Notes: generated by a model from the sequence alone, not told the origin. A stretch of 21,118 nt of DNA from a bacterium (GCA_029007685.1 JAQXIG010000028.1:1-21118); one strand, 5' to 3'. Shown: positions 7,905-15,946, numbered from the stretch's first letter. Made by a program: numbers and translations.

Positions 7905-8247
7905 TTAATTTTCACTATCTAATTTATGCCAAATATCTAATCTATCCAATCGAAGTCCAATAAAATCATCATTAGAAATAAACAGTGACAAAACAGTTTC
8001 ATCAACTTCATATCCAATCGCATAACAATTATCATTGATATCATCTTTTATAATATGAACACTTTCAAAATGTTGTTGAAAGATAGATAGAATCCGGAAT
8101 TCTTTGTTATGATAGGTAATCGAATATCACGATAAGTACAAGAAGCTACCCATAAAAAACAACATTATCTAATATCTTTTGCCCTAAAGATATCACTGCC
8201 AACCCTCGATTTCAATTACTACCAGCATCAAAATAAAAAATTATCAC
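7905..8247 (-). pseudogene. Remains of a frameshifted gene of unknown family
   Basis: Within the 560-bp gap between the DUF421 gene and fhs, protein-like sequence can be read in successive frames of the minus strand. The first piece (8247-8112) reads FYFDAGSN, a TGA, then NRGLAVISLGQKIL. The next, in another frame, includes SCTYRDIRLPI around 8145-8110. The last (about 8117-7905) is an open stretch with KEFRILSIFQQHFESV, CYAIGYEVDETVLSLFIS and LDRLDIWHKLD, ending in TAA. At least one stop and two frame changes are needed to join them. I recognise no family. The TGA at 8129-8127 lies inside an 83-codon frame from ATG 8153, but TGA is clearly a stop elsewhere here. Confidence 0.45.
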
Positions 8248-8281
8248 TTTTAATAAAAGAACCCAAAAAAATAATAATTGT

Positions 8282-9784
8282 CTACTCAGCAAACTCACTT
8301 TCATAGTTTTCATACTGTGGATTTTTGGGAAGTCCCGGCATCAAAATTACTTTATTTAATAAGAAAACAATCATTCTACTTCCGGTTTGAACGATAATAT
8401 CTTGCACTGTAATCAAGTAATCCTTAGGATAACCCAGTTTATTAGGATCATCACTAATAGAAAAAGGTGTCTTACTAACACAAATGGGATAATGCCCAAT
8501 TCCTAACTGTTCTATTTTATCTAATTGTGCTAATGCTTTATCACTATAAACAACAGTTTTTGCGTGATATACTTTACTAGCTAAAATTTGAAATTTATCA
8601 CGTACATCCATATTAAAAGGATATAAAGGTTGATATCTTTCTTTAGCATCATTAGTCATATCAATAACTGTTTTTGCTAAATCTAAACATCCTTCACTAC
8701 CCTGATGAAAGGCATCAGACAAAATACAAACAATTCCCTGTTTTTCACAATAGTCAATAATTTCATCAATATCTTCTTTTTTATCATCAAAAAAATGATT
8801 AATAGTAACACAAAATGGAATATTATAATTATTCAAATGGTCAATATGTGCTTGCAAATTGTCAAGTCCACTATGCTTTAAAGCACGCACTGTAGCCACT
8901 AAAACAATCATTTTAGGACGAAATTTACCAATTCGAGCCGTAATATCTAAAAATTTTTCCCCCCCTAGATCACTACCAAAACCAGCCTCAGTTACTACAT
9001 AATCACAAAGACAAAGTCCTAATTTAGTAGCTACAACACTACTACACCCATGCGCAATGTTGGCAAATGGACCACCATGAACAAGTACTGGATTTTCTTC
9101 TAAAGTTTGAACCAAATTTGGGTTAAAAGCATCTAAAAGCAACATCGCCATTGCCCCATCTACTTTTAAATCTCGTGCATAAATTGCTTCTCCCGATTTC
9201 GAATAAGCAACCAAAATATTAGCCAAACGATTTCGTAAATCACTTAAACTATTGGCCAAACAAAAAATCGCCATAACTTCACTAGCTGCTGTAATATGAA
9301 ATTGATCTCGAAGCGAACGATCATTCATATCCATAGCTCGTTTAATACAAATTTGATTAGGATCAATATCTAATTGATTTCCTTGATATATATGATTATC
9401 TAAAGCTGCACACAATAAATTATTCGCACTAGTAATCGCATGAAAATCACCTGTAAAATGTAAATTAATTTTTTCACTAGGAATAAGTTGCGCTTTTCCT
9501 CCACCAGTAGCTCCACCTTTTAAGCCAAAAACAGGGCCGAGCGAAGGCTCTCTCAAAACCGCCATCGATTTCTTTCCTAACTTACAAAATGCATCATGCA
9601 GTCCAATACTAACTGTAGTTTTACCCTCGCCATAAGGAGTCGGATTAATGGCTGTAACCAAAATTAAATTAGAATTTTCTTTTTCCGTAAATCCACCCGT
9701 TATTTTTAAAACATCATGCCCATAACAGATCATATGATCCTCGGTTAATCCTAAATCTCTAGCAATTTCTTGAATATTCTTCAT
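8282..9784 (-). CDS. fhs: Formate-tetrahydrofolate ligase, compact form
   Basis: Makes 10-formyltetrahydrofolate from formate, ATP and tetrahydrofolate, feeding purine synthesis and initiator tRNA formylation in the cytosol. The ATP-binding loop TPYGEGKTT is at residues 49-57. Further family motifs follow: REPSLGPVFGLKGGATGGG, INLHFTGDFHAITSANN, MDMNDRSLR, HGGPFANIAHGC, EAGFGSDLGGEKF and, near the end, MPGLPKNP. At 500 aa it is about 50 residues shorter than the usual 550-560. By eye the losses fall after MDMNDRSLR, where a glycine-rich segment is missing, and after VRALKHSG, where about 20 residues are missing. The start overlaps the stop of the pseudo-ATPase gene (ATGA), with GGGAGG 8 nt upstream, so the two are translationally coupled. 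Confidence 0.95.
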   Translation of the reverse strand: MKNIQEIARDLGLTEDHMICYGHDVLKITGGFTEKENSNLILVTAINPTPYGEGKTTVSIGLHDAFCKLGKKSMAVLREPSLGPVFGLKGGATGGGKAQLIPSEKINLHFTGDFHAITSANNLLCAALDNHIYQGNQLDIDPNQICIKRAMDMNDRSLRDQFHITAASEVMAIFCLANSLSDLRNRLANILVAYSKSGEAIYARDLKVDGAMAMLLLDAFNPNLVQTLEENPVLVHGGPFANIAHGCSSVVATKLGLCLCDYVVTEAGFGSDLGGEKFLDITARIGKFRPKMIVLVATVRALKHSGLDNLQAHIDHLNNYNIPFCVTINHFFDDKKEDIDEIIDYCEKQGIVCILSDAFHQGSEGCLDLAKTVIDMTNDAKERYQPLYPFNMDVRDKFQILASKVYHAKTVVYSDKALAQLDKIEQLGIGHYPICVSKTPFSISDDPNKLGYPKDYLITVQDIIVQTGSRMIVFLLNKVILMPGLPKNPQYENYESEFAE

Positions 9785-11211
9785 TCACTCATCCTCCCAT
9801 TTTTCCAGACAATCAACACAATTCCTCCAATAGCTTCCAAAAGCAAAAGCAATAAACCAATCACCAAAAGAAACCAAGTTTGAAAAATCCATAATAAACT
9901 AATTCCCAAAAATAACATCTTAGTAACAATTGTAAGAATCAAAAACATAAACATCAATTTCTGATACAAGAACGAATATCGAAACAATAAATAACATTGC
10001 TTTAAATTTCCATTCTTCAATCTAATTATACCATGATCACTTGTAGATTCAGTATCAGAAAAAATAATTTGACACAAAACTTCCAAATCTGAAACAGCAT
10101 CACTAATATAAACTGTTTCACCAGCGTAAATACGCTTTAAATGATAAAACCAAAAATTCCTTTTGTCAGTACTAAGTTCTCCATAACTATCATAAATCCC
10201 CAACGTCCTAGAAACCAACATCGTCACCTTCATTTGATCACGAGAAAACACACTCATATGAGAAATGCCTAAACGGTACAAATTCTGAATCACTTGTTCG
10301 TTCTGTAACGAAAGTTTATCTGACAAAATAACATATCCTAAAACCCGCTTACTTTCAGAAACATAAACAATGGTACCTGATTCATCGACATCAGGAACCA
10401 AAACCCCGTGTTCTAACAAAAAAGTAGCGCTACCAACTAATATTTTCCTTCGATTAAATATATAAGAAATCCCAAAATCACTTACCTGATAATGATGTCT
10501 TTTTTTTAAATCAACCTCAACATCCGGATATTCCTCTAAAATAGCTTTACTAACCCTTCCTACAAGTCCATATTCTCCATAAACAAGATATTTCTGAAAT
10601 AAATCCACATCATCACAAACCACAGAAGTAACACTCAACTCCCCCAGAGTCAAAACTCCGGTCTTACTAAATACTATGTTAGAAACCCTAGATAAATTTA
10701 AAAAATCAGGAATATAAGAAACCACAATTCCCATACAATTTAACCTAGTCAAAATAACACTTAAAAACAACCTAGAAAAAATCGAATAACTAGTAAAGAA
10801 ACCAACAAAGCCAAAACAAAAATAGTAAGAATGAAAAGGCAAAAATAACGAAATAAGCAAGTAAAGAGATAACAACAAATCCCCAACTCCAAACTGAAAT
10901 TTTTTCTCAATCTGAACGGACCCGATACAACTTGAAAGAAAAAAGAGAGCATAAAAATAAATACTAAACACGAATAAAAAGAAAAGACTCAGATTAAGCT
11001 GTCCGTGAAACAAATAAAATCCAGCAAAACAAAGCACTAAAAAAATAGAAAAATCACGCTCTACTAAAAACAAAAACACCAAAAAAAAGAAGGGAATCAC
11101 AAACGCAAAATTGACAAAAGAAGTTTCACTGAAAATCGTATTACACAAAATGAAACCAATACTAACCAATAGAAAGAAAACAAATAACAACTTTCTCATT
11201 TTACCACCCAC
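9781..11211 (-). CDS. Degenerate P1B-type ATPase-like membrane protein lacking the catalytic aspartate
   Basis: 476 aa from a GTG at 11211 (AGAGGTG just upstream); ATG at 11199, four codons in, is the alternative. About six hydrophobic helices fill residues 7-155 and two more lie near 412-465. Between them is a cytoplasmic part that aligns with the P and N domains of heavy-metal P-type ATPases: IVFSKTGVLT at 179-188 corresponds to the invariant DKTGTLT, with Ser182 replacing the phosphorylated Asp. LLVGSAT-like sequence is at about 257-263, TGD is SRD (323-325), and GDGxND becomes ISDAVSD (369-375). The actuator domain with TGE and the CPC metal site are missing. It therefore should not pump ions by the normal cycle; a regulatory, scaffold or other HAD-like role is possible. 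It is cotranscribed with fhs. Confidence 0.8.
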   Translation of the reverse strand: MGGKMRKLLFVFFLLVSIGFILCNTIFSETSFVNFAFVIPFFFLVFLFLVERDFSIFLVLCFAGFYLFHGQLNLSLFFLFVFSIYFYALFFLSSCIGSVQIEKKFQFGVGDLLLSLYLLISLFLPFHSYYFCFGFVGFFTSYSIFSRLFLSVILTRLNCMGIVVSYIPDFLNLSRVSNIVFSKTGVLTLGELSVTSVVCDDVDLFQKYLVYGEYGLVGRVSKAILEEYPDVEVDLKKRHHYQVSDFGISYIFNRRKILVGSATFLLEHGVLVPDVDESGTIVYVSESKRVLGYVILSDKLSLQNEQVIQNLYRLGISHMSVFSRDQMKVTMLVSRTLGIYDSYGELSTDKRNFWFYHLKRIYAGETVYISDAVSDLEVLCQIIFSDTESTSDHGIIRLKNGNLKQCYLLFRYSFLYQKLMFMFLILTIVTKMLFLGISLLWIFQTWFLLVIGLLLLLLEAIGGIVLIVWKNGRMSE

Positions 11212-11232
11212 TAAACACCTCTATGAATGTTT

Positions 11233-11261
11233 ATTCTAGCAGAATAAAACAATAAAAACAA
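11233..11261 (-). promoter_or_regulatory. Promoter of the pseudo-ATPase-fhs operon
   Basis: On the minus strand TTGTTT (11261-11256), a 17-bp spacer and TAGAAT (11238-11233), with TG one base upstream of the -10 (extended -10). The leader would be only about 15-25 nt. Confidence 0.6.
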
Positions 11262-11496
11262 GGGATTTAAAGAAATCATAAATAGAGGTTATAACTAGTT
11301 ACTCACATTTTGATCATTTATTTTTTTTATTATCTGCCTCTAGAAGCATTTTCGAATTCCACATCAAGTAGTCAAAATATAGATTATGGATACCGAACGA
11401 TCAATTACCATACTTTAGTAGAAGACGTTAAAAAAATCAAGCTTCAACCAACTATTGATTAATCAAAACGAATACGAACGATAAAGAAGCATAATC
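11262..11496. other. Gene-poor stretch between clpB and the pseudo-ATPase operon
   Basis: Part of a 420-bp gap. I see no convincing gene, RNA or repeat. A plus-strand frame of about 60 codons without a start codon (roughly 11296-11461, including NSTSSSQNIDYGYRT) is open but has no Shine-Dalgarno; it may be chance or a gene remnant. Confidence 0.3.
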
Positions 11497-11536
11497 AAAA
11501 AAGTGAATTTGTAGATAACACATTTTCACTTTTTTA
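11497..11536 (-). terminator. Terminator downstream of clpB, symmetric
   Basis: AAAAAGTGAA (11498-11507) and TTCACTTTTT (11525-11534) form a 10-bp stem around a 17-nt loop, with A/T runs at both ends, so it could work on either strand. It lies about 100 nt past the clpB stop, the only convincing gene that could use it. Confidence 0.6.
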
Positions 11537-11631
11537 TTTCTTTAAAATTTTACTAAAACTCAAAGAATTTGACATTTTCTATTCATTATATTGCTTATAA
11601 ATAAAACAATTAGTTTAAATTTCATAAAAAT

Positions 11632-12846
11632 CTATTGCCCATTTTTTATAACGAGAAAATGATCATCATGATAATCAACAAGCAAAGACATTCCATAACG
11701 AACTTCATCATTAATTAATAATTTAGCTAGCTCTAACTCAATGGTTTTGCTAACTAGTCTCTTAAGTGGCCTAGCTCCATAAATAACATCATATCCATTT
11801 TCTATCAAATATGATCGACAAGCATCTGTTAATTCAATATGAATATTATGATCCTTCAAACGCTCTTCGATCTCACCAACCAGTTTATTCAAAATATCAC
11901 CAATAGCTGATTTAGTCAATACATCAAAAACGATAACCTCATCAATACGATTAATAAATTCTGGTCTAAAATACTTTCTCACTTCATCCATAACTTGATT
12001 CGTATTGCCATCTAAGATATACTCACTACCAAGATTAGATGTCATAATAATAATCGTATTTTTAAAATCAACAGTTCGACCATTAGAATCAGTCACTCGA
12101 CCATCATCAAGAATCTGTAAAAGCAAATTCAACACTTCAGGATGAGCTTTCTCAATTTCATCAAATAATACTATACTATAAGGATTTCTCCTAACAGCTT
12201 CTGTTAATTGCCCACCTTCTTCATATCCAACATATCCTGGTGGCGAACCAATCAAACGTGATACACTGAATTTTTCCATATACTCACTCATATCAATACG
12301 AATCATATGTCTCTCGTCATCAAATAACTCATAAGCCAAAGTCTTTGCTACTTCAGTCTTTCCTACTCCTGTTGGACCTAAAAAGATAAAAGAACCAATT
12401 GGCCTGTTAGGATCCTTAATTCCACTACGACTCTTAATAATCGCGTCGCTTACTAACTGAATTGCTCGATCTTGACCAATCACTCGCTTTTTCATATTTT
12501 CTTCCAAAGAAAGTAGTTTTTCTTTTTCTCCACTGACCAACTTACTAACAGGAATATGAGTCCATTTTGAAATAACCGAAGCAATATCATCACTAGTAAC
12601 TGTATCACTTAGTATTTTATTTTTTTCCAAGCTATTCAAGTTAGCCAATTCTTTTTCCAGTGCTGGAATATCACCATGTCGAAGTTTAGCCGCTTTTTCC
12701 AAATCATAATCATTTTCTGCCTGTTCTAGATCAAATTTTGCTTGCTCAATTTCTTTTTTCTTAGCCTTGATTTTATCATTAATTGTTTTTTCTTGATCCC
12801 AAGCTGCACGTAATTCTTTTTCTTGATTTTTTAAATTTCCTAATGT
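11632..12846 (-). pseudogene. clpB: ClpB, C-terminal part (middle domain end, NBD2 and D2) after an in-frame TAG
   Basis: Continues in the same frame as the upstream clpB segment, directly after the TAG at 12849-12847. The first 48 codons (TLGNLKNQEKEL, RAAWDQEK, then KKEIEQAKFDLEQ) are the coiled-coil middle domain. They lead into KAAKLRHGDIPALEKEL, then the second AAA+ module with Walker A GPTGVGKTE, pore segment GSPPGYVGYEEGG, Walker B IVLFDEIEKAHPE, NLLLQILDDGRVTD, and the D2 domain with RPEFINRIDE. The frame is otherwise intact to the stop at 11632. The only possible internal start (TTG at 12702) has no good ribosome-binding site, so this part is probably not translated separately unless the TAG is read through. 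Confidence 0.85.
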
Positions 12847-13737
12847 CTAATTAATCGACTCTACTCGTTTTTTAGAAAGCTCATCTTTTTCTTTCTTAAT
12901 AGCCTCTTTTTCAATCTGAAGTCTCATAATCTCACGAGTCAAAGTATCTAAACTAGTGGGTACAGAATCCATTTGAACACGAATAGTTGCACAAGCTTCA
13001 TCCACTAAATCAATAGCTTTATCTGGTAAAAATCGATCTGTAATATAACGATTAGACAAAGATGCGGCTGTAATCAAAGCCTTATCTTGAATCGAAACCC
13101 CATGATGAATTTCAAAACGCTCTTTCAAACCACGCAAAATAGTAATAGTATCTTCAACAGTAGGAGGAGCTACCAAAATTTTTTGAAATCTTCGTTCTAA
13201 AGCCCCATCCTTTTCGATATATTTACGATACTCATTTAATGTAGTCGCTCCAATAACATGAATTTCCCCTCGCGCAAGCATTGGCTTCAAAATATTAGAA
13301 GTATCCATAGCACCTTCAGCACCAGTTCCAACAATCATATGAATCTCATCAATAAACATTATAATTTTACCTTCAGATTTTTTCACTTCATTCAAAACAT
13401 TTTTCAAACGCTCTTCAAATTCACCACGATACTTTGCTCCTGCCACTAAACTGGCCATATCAAGTTCCCAAATAATTTTATCCTTTAAACTGCTCGGAAC
13501 GTCTCCACGCACGATTCTAAGAGCCAAGCCTTCTACGATAGCAGTCTTTCCTACTCCTGGTTCCCCAATTAATACAGGATTATTTTTCGTTTTACGAGAT
13601 AGAATTCTAGTAATACTCCGAATTTCCTCATCCCTCCCGATTACGGGATCTATCTTACCTTTTTTTACATCTTCAATGATATTACGACCATACTTTTCTA
13701 GAACATTTTCATTTTCCTGTTCTTTATTTGGATACAT
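12847..13737 (-). CDS. clpB: ClpB disaggregase, N-terminal part (NBD1), ended early by a TAG
   Basis: ClpB is a hexameric AAA+ disaggregase working with DnaK. This segment of 296 aa begins at ATG 13737, favoured over GTG 13746 because AGGTGA sits just upstream. There is no Clp-N substrate domain: it starts with about 12 polar residues and goes straight into VLEKYGRNIIEDVKKGKIDPVIGR. NBD1 is complete, with Walker A GEPGVGKT (58-65), Walker B MFIDEIH (Asp130, Glu131), the pore segment AKYRGEFEERL and sensor IGATTLNEYRKYIEKD. The frame then meets TAG after KKRVESIN, exactly where homologues continue into the middle domain. N-domain-less forms are known as alternative-start products and in reduced genomes. 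A CIRCE operator and strong promoter lie upstream. Confidence 0.88.
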   Translation of the reverse strand: MYPNKEQENENVLEKYGRNIIEDVKKGKIDPVIGRDEEIRSITRILSRKTKNNPVLIGEPGVGKTAIVEGLALRIVRGDVPSSLKDKIIWELDMASLVAGAKYRGEFEERLKNVLNEVKKSEGKIIMFIDEIHMIVGTGAEGAMDTSNILKPMLARGEIHVIGATTLNEYRKYIEKDGALERRFQKILVAPPTVEDTITILRGLKERFEIHHGVSIQDKALITAASLSNRYITDRFLPDKAIDLVDEACATIRVQMDSVPTSLDTLTREIMRLQIEKEAIKKEKDELSKKRVESIN

Positions 13738-13758
13738 ATAAATCACCTCACACTAATC

Positions 13759-13786
13759 ATTATACTCCGAAATTAGCACTTGTCAA
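13759..13786 (-). promoter_or_regulatory. Consensus promoter of clpB
   Basis: On the minus strand TTGACA (13786-13781) and TATAAT (13764-13759), both perfect, with a 16-bp spacer. The -35 lies inside the CIRCE operator, so a bound repressor would block polymerase. Confidence 0.85.
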
Positions 13787-13799
13787 TATAGAGTGCTAA
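13773..13799. promoter_or_regulatory. CIRCE operator (HrcA binding site)
   Basis: TTAGCACTT, a 9-bp spacer, then GAGTGCTAA. This matches the CIRCE consensus (TTAGCACTC-N9-GAGTGCTAA) with one mismatch. It overlaps the clpB -35 box, indicating heat-shock control by HrcA; hrcA is not in the window. Confidence 0.92.
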
Positions 13800-13931
13800 A
13801 AAAGACAAAAAAAGACAACCCAAATTCTTCCCTAAATCCTACATATAGCAATTGATGAATAGATAGGGAAGCTGATCGATATCTGATTCATAATTTGATT
13901 ATTTTCTGATGTTCTAAATAAAAAATAAAAC

Positions 13932-13964
13932 AAAAAAAGAAAGTATTAATCAACTAATACTTTC
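13932..13964 (-). terminator. Rho-independent terminator overlapping the protease stop codon
   Basis: On the minus strand GAAAGTATTA (13964-13955) and TAATACTTTC (13948-13939) form a perfect 10-bp stem around a 6-nt loop, followed by seven T residues. The stem includes the last codons and the TAA of the S41 protease gene. Confidence 0.85.
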
Positions 13965-15259
13965 AAAGCTCTTTGTAACTGCTTATCCGTATCCTTACTA
14001 GGATTTTTAATATAAGTATCATCAAGTTCAACAAAATCAGTTGGTTCAACTCCTACCTCATTAATCCAATTCCCATCTGGAGTCAACCATTTTTGAATCG
14101 TATACTTAACAGTAGCTCCACTATCTAATTGATAAGCCGTCTGTACGGTTCCTTTTCCGTAAGAATAAGTACCTACCACCTTCGCACCATAAGACTCTTT
14201 CAAAGCTGCCGCTAATATCTCAGAAGCAGAAGCACTAAATTTATCGATTAGTACCACAACCGGATAACTACGACTCGTTTTGGTAGTATCTTTTACTTTA
14301 TTCACAATACCCTTAGTATCTAGCTGATACACAACCTCACCTTTTTCTAAAAAAACGGAAGAAATTTCAGTAACAACATTCAAATAACCACCAGTGTTTC
14401 CACGAACATCAATAATCAAAGAATCAATACCTTCTCCTTCAAGTTTTGTTAACTCTGTTAAAAACTGATGGTACGTATTACTCGCAAATACACTAATAAC
14501 AAGATAACCAACCTTTTGATTTTGATAAGAAATAACCTCTCCAGTAACAGATGGAATATCCACTTCCTCACGATCCAATACAAAATTTAGTACTTGATCA
14601 CCACGTTTAACACTAATCTTAACTTGTTCTTGATCAGAATTCTTAATTTCAGTTGCAATCTCACTTGCATTTTTACCACTGACATTAGTTGCCCCAACAG
14701 ACAGAATAATATCTCCAACTTTCAAACCACTAACATATGCCGGAGTATTCTTAAAAACATTAGAAATAGATACCATACCATCTTCTATCTGCTGAATTTC
14801 TACCCCAATCCCAGTATATTTTCCTTGAACTTGCTCATTAAAATTTTGACTCTCCTCAGGACTCATATAAAAAGAATACTTATCATCTAAAAACTCAAGC
14901 ATACCTTTAATTCCAGCATCTAAAAGACCACTTTCATCTATTTCTAAATAATAATGATCCTTAATATCATAATACGTCTTTACAAACTCCTCTAACTCAC
15001 TAGGAATAATCTCCTTATCAGTTTCTTTTTCTATTTTCTTAATCTCCAATTTAGAAAGAAAACTCCCTAAAAAACCACCTAAAATTAAAGTAATAATCAT
15101 AATCAAAATAACTTCAAGATAATTAAAGCCAGTTTTCTTCTCAATAACTACCTCACGAACCTTATCTATTTTTTCTTCTTCCTTTTTACTATTAAGTTCC
15201 TTTTCTAAATCAAACTCTACATTTTCAATCTTTTTATCTTCATCTTTTCTATCTTTCAT
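13946..15259 (-). CDS. S41-family C-terminal processing protease (CtpA/CtpB type)
   Basis: 437 aa. A charged cytoplasmic tail of about 45 residues precedes one membrane helix (48-69), so the rest is extracellular. A helical region follows, then a PDZ domain at roughly 135-215 (GKYTGIGVEI, SPAYVSGLKVGD-like VFKNTPAYVSGLKVGD). The S41 peptidase core comes next, with IIDVRGNTGG and the catalytic pair Ser344 in KFSASASEI and Lys369 in YSYGKGTVQ, plus Gln373. Ser and Lys are 25 residues apart, as in E. coli Prc. Such enzymes trim or degrade surface and membrane proteins, and in Bacillus one activates a sporulation signalling protease. The target here is unknown. The start at 15259 has AGAGGTG upstream; the gene has its own promoter and terminator. 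Confidence 0.93.
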   Translation of the reverse strand: MKDRKDEDKKIENVEFDLEKELNSKKEEEKIDKVREVVIEKKTGFNYLEVILIMIITLILGGFLGSFLSKLEIKKIEKETDKEIIPSELEEFVKTYYDIKDHYYLEIDESGLLDAGIKGMLEFLDDKYSFYMSPEESQNFNEQVQGKYTGIGVEIQQIEDGMVSISNVFKNTPAYVSGLKVGDIILSVGATNVSGKNASEIATEIKNSDQEQVKISVKRGDQVLNFVLDREEVDIPSVTGEVISYQNQKVGYLVISVFASNTYHQFLTELTKLEGEGIDSLIIDVRGNTGGYLNVVTEISSVFLEKGEVVYQLDTKGIVNKVKDTTKTSRSYPVVVLIDKFSASASEILAAALKESYGAKVVGTYSYGKGTVQTAYQLDSGATVKYTIQKWLTPDGNWINEVGVEPTDFVELDDTYIKNPSKDTDKQLQRALKVLVD

Positions 15260-15285
15260 AAAACACCTCTTTATGCTACCATTTC

Positions 15286-15294
15286 ATTTTATCA
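15286..15294 (-). promoter_or_regulatory. Extended -10 promoter element for the S41 protease
   Basis: On the minus strand TGATAAAAT (15294-15286) is an extended -10 about 27 bp before the ATG. No good -35 is seen. Confidence 0.45.
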
Positions 15295-15299
15295 TAAAA

Positions 15300-15649
15300 A
15301 CATAAATTTTAGAATTAAAAAAGAAGAAAAATAAGTTAAAACTTTTTAATAACAGCTATAGAAAGATGAGATCAATCTTCTTAAATTCCTATCCTCAACT
15401 AATCTTTAAACTGTTTGCTATATATATCATTCTTTCGATCATCTAATAATTAATCAACTTCTAATTCAACACACCATTAGAATATGAATATCAAAATAAT
15501 AATTAAAAGATATACATTTAAGCTTCAAAGAATCAACTCAAATATCGACATCTACAATAATATACTCCCATCCTTAAAAAACAAAATCTTTAAGTTATCT
15601 AAACTTTTACTCAAAGAAAATATTATAGTAATTTTTAAAACAAGATAGA
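15300..15649. other. Gene-poor, very AT-rich gap with a possible gene remnant
   Basis: About 350 bp with no intact gene. On the minus strand around 15575-15475 a single frame reads GWEYIIVDVDI, a TGA, then VDSLKLKCISFNYYFDIHIL. This looks like former coding sequence but is broken by several stops. A plus-strand frame of 54 codons (15484-15648) has no ribosome-binding site and is probably chance. Downstream ends of toxin loci often hold such remnants of immunity genes. Confidence 0.3.
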
Positions 15650-15922
15650 CTATTTTTGTGAATCAATCAAAATTCTACCTTTTGGAAAAGATTTAACATA
15701 ATTATCAGGCGAGGTCAAATCAGAATAGAGATTTAAAATCTCATTTTCTTCTACCCCTAAAAAGTTCATAATCCCTATAGCAGTTTCAAAAGAAATTTTG
15801 AAAAAACAATTCGGATCAGACAACAAACCTTTAATAACTTCACATTTTTCATAGTCTGAATCATCTGTTATACTAGCGATTTTATTTTTTAACAAAAATT
15901 CTATTTTCTCAATAGAACTCAT
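15650..15922 (-). CDS. Small protein after the effector gene, candidate immunity protein
   Basis: 90 aa, without signal peptide or membrane segment. I do not recognise a family. It is mildly acidic and looks largely helical up to about residue 70 (MSSIEKIEFLLKNKI, FETAIGIMNFLGVEENEIL). AGAGGTGAT stands right before the ATG at 15922, and the gap to the stop of the 1373-aa effector gene is only 24 bp, so the two are cotranscribed. A short cytosolic protein directly after a polymorphic-toxin gene is typical of an immunity protein that neutralises the C-terminal toxin domain. This is inferred from position and size; a chaperone or an unrelated small protein is possible. Confidence 0.65.
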   Translation of the reverse strand: MSSIEKIEFLLKNKIASITDDSDYEKCEVIKGLLSDPNCFFKISFETAIGIMNFLGVEENEILNLYSDLTSPDNYVKSFPKGRILIDSQK

Positions 15923-15946
15923 AATATCACCTCTCTTATGTAAATT

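Noticed and set aside
8127..8153. TGA read as tryptophan (mycoplasma-type code) in the 83-codon frame ending at 7905
   Set aside because: TGA is the natural stop of the MurJ-like, metalloprotease-like and pseudo-ATPase genes, with the next gene's start or ribosome-binding site placed on it, and Trp is encoded by TGG elsewhere.
10761..10952. 63-codon open frame inside the pseudo-ATPase gene
   Set aside because: Lies fully within the hydrophobic N-terminal part of a longer real gene; its hydrophobic composition follows from the T-rich coding strand.
12847..12849. TAG reassigned to an amino acid because of clpB
   Set aside because: TAG ends the FemX-like, polymerase IV, tail-anchored and fhs genes at sensible positions, two of them inside terminators; a local mutation or error is simpler.
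14594..14890. 98-codon plus-strand frame opposite the S41 protease; similar plus-strand frames at 13258-13449, 17933-18187 and 20817-20999
   Set aside because: All are antisense to well-supported genes and have no ribosome-binding site or recognisable content.
15484..15648. 54-codon plus-strand open frame starting ATG
   Set aside because: No Shine-Dalgarno, against the orientation of all genes, and Ile/Lys/Asn-rich as expected of AT-rich noncoding DNA.
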